Assembly: GCA_910575815.1 (NCBI GenBank)
Contig: CAJTFN010000012.1
Location: forward strand, 62,001-126,000
Source: Oscillospiraceae bacterium
Lineage (GTDB): Bacteria; Bacillota; Clostridia; Oscillospirales; Oscillospiraceae
DNA: 64,000 nucleotides
Direction of reading: 5' to 3'
Below the pieces are notes generated by a model. That model made no database searches. It was given only the letters and a program-made list of their open reading frames with translations, and was not told where the DNA came from. Positions 57,779 through 64,000 of the stretch are shown piece after piece (position 1 is the first letter of the stretch; the number at the start of each line of letters is the position of its first letter). The position numbers and the translations under genes were made by a program.

Positions 57779-57808
57779 AAACTTTATATTTGAAAGGGGT
57801 TTCTCTAA

Positions 57809-58021
57809 ATGAAGAAAAAACTAATTGCAACCGTCCTCGCTTTGGGGATGGTCATTTCTATGTCCGGGTGCGGCAACCGACAGATGATCGACCTCACCTA
57901 CAACTATAAGTACGCTGTCATCAGCCTGCCCAACGGAGATATTGTCGAGGGCGCAGTCGAGTCCTGGCGGGACTATGATGACGGCGATCAGCTCTTCTCC
58001 ATGCGGCAAATGTCGCTTTGA
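57809..58021 (+). CDS. Small lipoprotein, probably frameshifted at its C-terminus
   Basis: 70 residues from the ATG behind TTGAAAGGGG. Lipobox M-S-G-C with Cys21, then N-Y-K-Y-A-V-I-S-L-P-N-G-D-I-V-E-G-A-V-E-S-W-R-D-Y-D-D-G-D-Q. After DGDQ the frame ends quickly, but another frame reads L-L-H-A-A-N-V-A-L-M-T-E-E-K-S and stops with a 4-nt ATGA overlap on the next gene. This suggests an ancestral, longer protein. Confidence 0.72.
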   Translation: MKKKLIATVLALGMVISMSGCGNRQMIDLTYNYKYAVISLPNGDIVEGAVESWRDYDDGDQLFSMRQMSL

Positions 58022-58037
58022 TGACGGAGGAGAAATC

Positions 58038-58295
58038 ATGAGAATATCCTTTTGCCTGCCCTCTTGCAATTACAATATTATCTTGACTAGGGAGGAGCTT
58101 CAACAGCTTATCGACACTGGGCATACCGGCGTCATTCGCCCTGATCGGATTCCCGGGCTTTATTATGATGAACGTGGTCGTAGGCAAGAGTGTGTCTATC
58201 ACGATTTGAGGTATCTCGATAGGAACGGCGAGGAATCTGTTCAGTTTCTGACGGTTAATGTTGAAAAGGAGACTTCGGATAATGGCCAATCTTAA
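58038..58295 (+). CDS. Small hypothetical protein
   Basis: 85 residues from the ATG behind ACGGAGG. Contains L-T-R-E-E-L-Q-Q-L-I-D-T-G-H-T and L-Y-Y-D-E-R-G-R-R-Q-E-C. Overlaps the next gene by 14 nt. No family recognised. Confidence 0.68.
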   Translation: MRISFCLPSCNYNIILTREELQQLIDTGHTGVIRPDRIPGLYYDERGRRQECVYHDLRYLDRNGEESVQFLTVNVEKETSDNGQS

Positions 58296-58800
58296 TATGA
58301 CGGTTAGAACGGAAACCAGACTTTGCATTGTGAACGGCAAGGTTGGGCATTTTCATGCTTGGGAGCACTACTCAAAACCGCTCCCCGCATGTCCTCTTGT
58401 CGGCGGAGAACCTGCTGGTGTGCTCAGTCAGATATTCGGCATTGTGGAGTTTGAGGACGGCACCCGGCGGGTTGACCCGACCGAGATTATCTTCTGCGAT
58501 GAGGATACCGACTTCCTCTACCAAATCAATAAGGACGAGGATGCAAAAAAGCGGATCATCCAAGGACCGCCAGTGAAAGAAAAAGGCGCAGAGCAATCCC
58601 AAGACATCTATCGCAATGATATTCTTAATATCCTGCTACATGCAGACGCAGTGACTTGCACTGTCACAGGCTATGAGCCGATGCTGTATGCCAGTAAAGC
58701 CCTTTACGAGATTCCGAGTGGTCACCAGGTAACCATCGACTATAACAAGATGGCAAAAGCGTTATATGACGCAGGATACAGAAAGGGTGGTTCGCAATGA
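58282..58800 (+). CDS. Hypothetical protein of the packed operon
   Basis: 172 residues from the ATG behind GAAAAGGAG. The first ~95 residues (G-K-V-G-H-F-H-A-W-E-H-Y...G-I-V-E-F-E-D-G-T-R-R-V-D-P) form one domain. The rest (D-A-V-T-C-T-V-T-G-Y-E-P-M-L) may be a second one, joined at K-E-K-G-A-E-Q-S. Function unknown. Overlaps the next gene by 4 nt (ATGA). Confidence 0.7.
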   Translation: MANLNMTVRTETRLCIVNGKVGHFHAWEHYSKPLPACPLVGGEPAGVLSQIFGIVEFEDGTRRVDPTEIIFCDEDTDFLYQINKDEDAKKRIIQGPPVKEKGAEQSQDIYRNDILNILLHADAVTCTVTGYEPMLYASKALYEIPSGHQVTIDYNKMAKALYDAGYRKGGSQ

Positions 58801-59060
58801 CCGACAGTGAAATTCTCGATTTCTGTGAAGAGCACGACATCGAAGTCAGTTTCAGATTCGAGAAGGAAATCAACGGATGCCACCTTCGGATACGAAGAGG
58901 TGCTTGGCAATACGCCACCATTATCACACGTGAGCAGATCGAAGGCGCTAAGGCATGGGGCTTTGCAGTTAAGGAAGTTCTGTGCCATATGGTCGATAAA
59001 TTAGACCGAGAACAGAATGCCAGAAAGGTAGAATTGGAGGCACATCATGATTCTGATTGA
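58797..59060 (+). CDS. Small hypothetical protein
   Basis: 87 residues; the ATG overlaps the previous stop. I-L-D-F-C-E-E-H-D-I-E-V-S-F and I-T-R-E-Q-I-E-G-A-K suggest a small alpha/beta protein. Overlaps the next start by 14 nt. Confidence 0.68.
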   Translation: MTDSEILDFCEEHDIEVSFRFEKEINGCHLRIRRGAWQYATIITREQIEGAKAWGFAVKEVLCHMVDKLDREQNARKVELEAHHDSD

Positions 59061-60044
59061 GAAAACCAAAATTATGGGCCTGGAGCCCACTATCCGCGGA
59101 ATGCGGAACCCGATGAACAGTTGGGGTAAATCGGACAGCGAGTGGTGCCGGAAGGCGAAGAAAAATGCCAGGTCTGTGAAACTAAAAACCATTGCGTTGA
59201 TGGATTTGTCATTGGTCCCAACGACCTCGATCTGATGCTGCGCCTGGCCAGAGCCGGCTCGGTGGACGGCAAGTTCCGCCGGATGATCGCGGTGTACGTC
59301 GACATCACCGCCCCGCTCTATTGGTGGAAGGAGTTCGACACCTATAAGGTGGGTACGGTCGCCAACTCCTGCTCCACTATGCACAAGATCCACGCCAAGG
59401 AGTTTACGCTGGAGGACTTCAGCCATGAGCATTTACTGAAGACCGAGGGCAAATGGATTGATATTGACAGCGTCGACCCATACGAATTTCCGGCATTAGA
59501 CTCTATGGATGGGCTGAAAATCATTGTGGATATGCTCAACCATTGGCGCAAAAAGTATCTCGAAATTGACTCCGAGATCAAGGAGTGCCATTTCAACGAG
59601 CTTCCGAAAAGAGAAGAGTTGGTTAAGAGCAAGAAGCTTTGTTGGTGGCAGATGATTCAGCTTCTCCCCTCCAGCTATAACCAGAAGCGGACGGTCATGC
59701 TGAACTACGAGGTCTTGTCCAACATCTACCAGCACCGGCGCAACCACAAGCTGGACGAGTGGCGGGAGCTCTGCAAGTGGATCGAGGGTCTGCCGTACAG
59801 TGAAATCATCACCTGTAATGTCGCCGAAGCCAAAAAGGCTGAATTAAAAACCTTTGTCGACAGCGGCGATACAACGCCCGTTCACGGTGGTGCTTTTGAC
59901 AAGCCGACTGAGGCCGAGAGAAAAGAAATTCAGGAACTCAAAGCTACTATTAACAAACTGCGGGCTCAGAAATGGAGCGAAGAGCAAATAACGAAGTTGC
60001 TCCAGAGAGCGGCTGAGCCTTCCAATCCTGATACGGAGGTTTGA
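59047..60044 (+). pseudogene. Phage/ICE-type conserved gene split by a frameshift
   Basis: The frame from ATG 59047 (I-M-G-L-E-P-T-I-R-G-M-R-N-P-M-N-S-W) reads on to a stop at 59235. The rest of the protein lies in another frame from about 59150 to 60044: C-Q-V-C, G-F-V-I-G-P-N-D-L-D-L-M, D-I-T-A-P-L-Y-W-W-K-E-F-D-T-Y-K-V-G-T-V. As I recall, both pieces belong to one conserved protein of Clostridial phages and integrative elements. One missing base near 59147 would restore a single chain of about 332 residues. The second part could instead start at GTG 59142 as a 300-residue protein. It ends with a helical coiled region. A relationship to ThyX-like proteins is possible but not shown. Confidence 0.68.
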
Positions 60045-60047
60045 GCT

Positions 60048-60242
60048 ATGGAAGACCTGACGTTAGACCGTAAATGCCATATTTGCGGAAAGCCTCTCCG
60101 GTGTAACTGTTATTACGCCGACTACGGTCTCGTGAAGCTTGATGGGCAGGGCCACACCCAAATCGAGTTTGACGCCTGTCCCGAATGCCTCGGATGGGTT
60201 GTTTCCGAAATTAAGATGGCGCTCAAGGCAAAGGAGGGTTGA
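60048..60242 (+). CDS. Small zinc-ribbon protein
   Basis: 64 residues from the ATG behind ACGGAGG. C-H-I-C-G-K near residue 10, C-N-C-Y, and C-P-E-C near 45 form a plausible zinc site. Followed 3 nt later by the next gene. Confidence 0.72.
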   Translation: MEDLTLDRKCHICGKPLRCNCYYADYGLVKLDGQGHTQIEFDACPECLGWVVSEIKMALKAKEG

Positions 60243-60245
60243 TTC

Positions 60246-60896
60246 ATGACAAAGCCCTCTAAAAACTACGGCTTCGTTCGCTGCGATTCCGAGTTTGAAG
60301 CCATCGGACAAGACCTCGATATGTCCACCATAGGGATCGTTAAGGGCATTCCGATGTACCAGATGCCTGATATTTCTCGTGAACTCATGCTGCTGGAAGA
60401 GCAGCTAAAATTTTCTGCCAAAGACAAGGAGGATAAACGCATGTTAGCTATTGGAACGAAGGTCATTGTCCGCACATGCGATGATTACAATGGCCGTCAC
60501 TGTGGCCGCGTTGGTACGGTGTGCAGGCACTTTGCCAAGGATAAGAAGGTCGGCGTCATGTTCGATGGGATCAAGAACGCCGCGAGCAAAGACGGTGTCT
60601 TCTGGTTTCAGGACGCCAGCCTGACGCCCTACAAGGAGCCCATCACCATGTTGAGCATCAGCGACGTGAAGAGCGTGATTTTCAACGGCGGCAAAACCAT
60701 CGTGTTGTGGGCGGATGGCACCAAGACGATTTCCACCTGCGGAGAGGGCGATACTTTTGATCCTTACGCCGGCTTCTGCGCGGCCGTTGCCAAAAGGGTG
60801 TTCGGCTCGACGAGCTCTGCGAAGCGTATCCTCAAGAACGTTTCCAAGATTACTCCCGCCAAAAAGGAGAAAACTCTTCCTGAAACGGAGGGATAA
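60246..60896 (+). CDS. Phage/ICE-type hypothetical protein
   Basis: 216 residues from the ATG behind AAGGAGG. The middle (I-G-T-K-V-I-V-R...G-R-V-G-T-V) resembles a KOW/SH3-like barrel near residues 68-115. The C-terminal third (G-D-T-F-D-P-Y-A-G-F-C-A-A-V-A-K-R-V-F-G) is a segment I recall from many phage-encoded small proteins. Function unknown. Confidence 0.72.
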   Translation: MTKPSKNYGFVRCDSEFEAIGQDLDMSTIGIVKGIPMYQMPDISRELMLLEEQLKFSAKDKEDKRMLAIGTKVIVRTCDDYNGRHCGRVGTVCRHFAKDKKVGVMFDGIKNAASKDGVFWFQDASLTPYKEPITMLSISDVKSVIFNGGKTIVLWADGTKTISTCGEGDTFDPYAGFCAAVAKRVFGSTSSAKRILKNVSKITPAKKEKTLPETEG

Positions 60897-60954
60897 GCCG
60901 AGTCATCATTGCTGACGGACGGGATTTCAACGGTCATAAAGGAGGGCATAAGAC

Positions 60955-62364
60955 ATGACATACGAAACAATGTATAACCATATCTGTGTATTGCTCCAGG
61001 AATATGACTTGCATACCGGCAGCCGCGCCGCTGATGGCGTAATCTCCAACCCCGAAAAGTGGGTTGACAGCGAATATTTTCTCTTTTACGCCAGTGCTGC
61101 GGCCCTGTTAATCGAGATCCGTACAAAACTAGACACCAAAACAACGCCTCGCACAGTTATCGCCGCAATTACGCGAATCTATAAGAACTGCAACGAGAAT
61201 CGGCCTGATATGCGCGGTATATTTACTTATGGTGATAGGTTTGTAATTTGCGACGGTTATCGGCTCCTCCGTCTGACAAATGATATTTCCAGCATTCCCC
61301 ATGTAGAAAACGATTTTGATGTTGCTTCTGTGATGAAGGGCGTCGGTCCAACCTCCGAAACGCTTCAACTTCCAACAGTCGGAGAACTCCGCGCCCATAT
61401 TATCACACACAATGTTAAACGCGGCAGAAAGACGATGACCACATCTTACTTTCTGGACAATTTTATACATGTCAATCCGCAATACCTAATCGACATGATT
61501 CAGGCGCTCCCTGGATGTACAGCCTATAAGCCTCAACGGCAAACCTCTCCGATCTATTTCGAGGCGCCAAACGGGGATGATGGAATTTTACTTCCAGTCC
61601 GACCACCAAAGAAGGGAATGGCATTCTACGGCGATGATAAGGACTTCCCTGATGGCGTGGATGTGATCTTTAACACCAACAAGAAGAAGGGTACTCCTAT
61701 GGGGGATGTCCTCAAGACCATCAAGGATGATCCAGACAATCCCTTTGGCTCCCTCATCAAGGAGCGGGGCGGCCAGAGCTACTACATCGACCCGAAAACC
61801 GGGAAGGAGAAGTTATCCCTTATCAATAAGCGAGCTGAGGAAGGGGACTGGGGGGAATGGAGCGATCATCTCCCATCTCAATTTCTTTCTAAGCAGTCCA
61901 TGACACTGATTAAAAAGCAGCTTGGTTTGGCTGCGGCTGATAAGGCGGCTGAGTTCGACGAGATCTGTGCCCTCACCAATCCCACCGTGAAGAAGGCGCT
62001 TCTGGCTTCCTTCGCTGACGACTGCGATTCAGCGGCCGTACACCTTCAGGCAGCGGCTTTGCCGAGACAGAAGTATCAGGTCATCCTTCCTATTGCTTCA
62101 ATGAAGGACACTGAGGTCTACGCCCCCAATTACAGGGATGGCGAGACCGTCGCGCTTGTCCGTTATCCTCATGGCGGCACCTTCGAGATTCCAATTCTTA
62201 AGGTGAACAACAAGCAGGGTGGAGTGGATCATCAGCCGGGCAGTCATTCCGGCGCTGCCCACCCAGAGCAACGTTCTGGCGGCCGACGGCACGCCCAAAT
62301 CGCCCACCTGGGACGGCTACATCGTGGGTCAGCTCACTTTGGGCGGCGACCGGTTCGGCACTGA
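60955..62364 (+). pseudogene. Truncated single-chain RNA-polymerase-like (two-barrel type) protein joined to foreign sequence
   Basis: The family-like part spans 60955 to about 62214 (420 residues). The start is an ATG with AAGGAGGG upstream. L-Q-A-A-A-L-P-R-Q-K-Y-Q-V-I-L-P-I...E-V-Y-A-P-N-Y-R-D-G-E-T-V-A-L-V-R-Y-P-H-G-G-T-F-E-I-P precedes the break. V-x-L-V-R-Y-P resembles the N-R-A-P-T segment of RNA polymerase beta-prime. From memory, full-length relatives continue to an A-D-F-D-G-D catalytic motif, as in beta-prime and phage SPbeta YonO. That part is missing here. After V-N-N-K-Q-G the frame is out of phase with tail-protein sequence and ends at 62364. The polymerase assignment is inference; the truncation is seen directly. 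Confidence 0.55.
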
Positions 62365-64000
62365 GGCCGGAGACTACACCGCCGAGTTCACCCCCACGGA
62401 CAACTATCAGTGGTGGGACGGCACCACCGGAATGAAGACGGCCACCTGGACCATCACCAGCGTCATCGTGCCCATCCCGACGCAGAAGAATATCCCCACT
62501 TACACCGGGGCGGCCCAGACGCCGCAGTGGGACAACTTCGACATCGACAACTGCACCGTCCAGGTGACGCCGGCTACGGACGCCGGGGAGCACTCTGCGG
62601 TATTCAGTCTGGTGCAGGGCATGTGGTCGGACGGCACCACCGCTAACAAGACGGTGAAATGGGTCATCAACCGGGCCACCATCGCCAAGGTCCCCGCCCA
62701 GAGCGGGATGCCTAAGTATGACGGTAACCCCAAAACCCCGACCTGGGACACCAACTACGACAGCGCTAAGATGACGCTGAGCGTGGAGTCTCAAATCAAT
62801 GCTGGGACGGGATACACCGCTTCGTTCACGCCCACTGCCAACTACCAGTGGTCGGACGGGACGGTTGGGGCCAAGGTGGTCTCCTGGGGCATCGCCAAGG
62901 GTGACAACGCCATCACGGTGAGCCCCGCGTCGCTGACGCTGAACATGACCACCAAAAGCACCAAGTTCACCGTGGGCCGCAAGGGCAACGGTGCTATCAC
63001 CGCCACCTCCAGCGATACCAAGGTCGCTACCATCGGCTCTGTCAATCAGAACACCGGCGAGGTGGTGGTCAACAGCGTGAACGACACCAGCGGTACCGCC
63101 ACCATCACGGTCAAGGTGGCCGAAGGCGACAACTATCTGGCCCCTGCCAACAAGACCGTTTCGGTGAAGGCGAGCTTCCGGGAGTATCTGTATGGCTTCG
63201 ACATCAACCTGAACGACAGCAATCCGGCCACCCGGGTCAGCTATCCCAGTGACGTGGAGAACTCCGGCTTTGCCAAGGCCATGATGAACTTCGGCGGCGC
63301 GTTCAGCTATGGCGGATGGCCCAGCACCCCTGGCTCCAAGTTTATGCCCCGGCCCTGTATGCTGAAGTATGACGGGACGGTGGCTTACTATCTCAACCCC
63401 AACGACCTGACCAAGAAGGCGGACGGCTCCGCTTCGGACGTGGCCAACATCAACTTCGGTGGCAATGCCATGATGGAATGGCCCAAAATCTACGTCAAGC
63501 GGTGGGAGAGCGGCGGCGTGTACCACTTCCGGTGTTCGGACGTGAAGGTGGACGCCGACTACGAGTGCTGGAGCAACTACGACAAGAACAACAAGGAGAT
63601 CCCGCACTTCTACACGCCCATCTTCGACGGGGCATGGGACTCCTCCGGGCGGATGCGCTCCATCAGCGGGCAGACCTGCAAGGTCAGCACAACAGCCCAG
63701 CAGGAGATCGACGCCGCCAAGCTGAACGGCGCGAACATCTGGTACACCGAGGTCATCGCTGATATTTTCCTGGTGCAGGACCTGCTCACCATGATGTTCA
63801 AGAGCACCGACCTTCAGGCCACCGCAGGGTACGGCCGGGTCAGCGCGAGCAACGCCATCGCGACCGGCACCATGAACACCAAGGGTATGTTCTGGGGAGC
63901 AAGCGACAAGACCTCCGGCGTCAAGGTGTTCGGCATGGAGAATCCGTGGGGCAACGTCTGGCGGAGGACCGCTGGGCTCATCTGCAACGCGGGCTCGGTC
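62219..64000 (+). CDS. Phage tail-like protein with Ig-like repeats, both ends missing
   Basis: Open in this frame from 62207 (after TGA 62204-62206) to the window end, about 593 residues. No ribosome site or ATG exists near the start; GTG 62219 is only nominal. The first sequence after the break (E-W-I-I-S-R-A-V-I-P) is already the middle of a repeat also seen as K-W-V-I-N-R-A-T-I-A, each followed by P-K-S/T-P-T-W-D and Y-Q-W-W/S-D-G-T. A Big2-like domain (V-S-P-A-S-L-T-L) follows near 62920. From about 63185 there is a domain with G-A-F-S-Y-G-G-W-P and E-N-P-W-G-N-V-W, typical of phage tail or structural proteins. GC-rich, unlike the preceding element genes. Confidence 0.75.
   Translation, partial: MEWIISRAVIPALPTQSNVLAADGTPKSPTWDGYIVGQLTLGGDRFGTEAGDYTAEFTPTDNYQWWDGTTGMKTATWTITSVIVPIPTQKNIPTYTGAAQTPQWDNFDIDNCTVQVTPATDAGEHSAVFSLVQGMWSDGTTANKTVKWVINRATIAKVPAQSGMPKYDGNPKTPTWDTNYDSAKMTLSVESQINAGTGYTASFTPTANYQWSDGTVGAKVVSWGIAKGDNAITVSPASLTLNMTTKSTKFTVGRKGNGAITATSSDTKVATIGSVNQNTGEVVVNSVNDTSGTATITVKVAEGDNYLAPANKTVSVKASFREYLYGFDINLNDSNPATRVSYPSDVENSGFAKAMMNFGGAFSYGGWPSTPGSKFMPRPCMLKYDGTVAYYLNPNDLTKKADGSASDVANINFGGNAMMEWPKIYVKRWESGGVYHFRCSDVKVDADYECWSNYDKNNKEIPHFYTPIFDGAWDSSGRMRSISGQTCKVSTTAQQEIDAAKLNGANIWYTEVIADIFLVQDLLTMMFKSTDLQATAGYGRVSASNAIATGTMNTKGMFWGASDKTSGVKVFGMENPWGNVWRRTAGLICNAGSV

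Overview
The window looks like a chromosome segment of a GC-rich, spore-forming, anaerobic Firmicute, most like a gut Oscillospiraceae (Flavonifractor/Lawsonibacter/Pseudoflavonifractor type). The reasons are spoIIR, rubrerythrin, selenium-dependent molybdenum hydroxylase maturation genes (selD, yqeB, yqeC), S-layer-homology proteins, strong AGGAGG ribosome sites, GTG/TTG starts and TTGACA-17-TATAAT promoters. No rRNA, tRNA or CRISPR array was seen.

Bases 1-44750 are core genome. In order: the 3' part of an AroE-AroK-AroQ fusion; the minus-strand operon yqeC-yqeB-VanX-like lipoprotein-selD; greA; rpsO and pnp; a BspA-like SLH surface protein; mnmE; an Imm22-like protein, a GNAT acetyltransferase and rubrerythrin; metG; a DUF1576 membrane protein; spoIIR; an ATPase of histidine-kinase type; a PIN-like protein; cinA; thiI; a methyltransferase; a flavodoxin-like protein; an XRE regulator divergent from a tandem, degenerate tyrosine-recombinase protein; a 1528-aa SLH protein; and the arginine operon argG-argH-(unknown)-argC-argJ-argB-argD behind an ARG-box-like promoter. 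A 350-400 bp noncoding repeat full of palindromes occurs five times between these genes (copies at 1.7, 6.8 and 17.4 kb and an inverted pair at 25.8-26.4 kb).

From about 45.1 kb the style changes to a mobile element: a zinc-ribbon tyrosine integrase on the minus strand, then about 30 small plus-strand genes (zinc ribbons, small lipoproteins, small membrane proteins, an excisionase-like protein, a free-standing RNA polymerase alpha-CTD-like protein, a HAD-like protein, several phage/ICE-type hypotheticals). Between 47.2 and 56.2 kb most genes sit in separate cassettes. Many cassettes end in a near-identical GAGCCC/GGGCTC hairpin with a T-tract. Thirteen are preceded by a fixed-spacing 27-bp motif, CGC-N7-ACA-N4-CY-N-T-TATGGA, ending 10-46 nt before the start codon (90 nt in one case). 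This is the best candidate in the window for an undescribed system: an element-specific promoter or regulon. A second striking object is a 104-bp intergenic run of four perfect palindromes closed by an outer stem (53157-53260).

Near 62.21 kb a gene that I read as a single-chain RNA-polymerase-like protein stops abruptly. It is followed, in another frame and without its own start, by a GC-rich phage tail-like protein with Ig-like repeats that runs off the window. This point is either a recombination scar or an assembly chimera.
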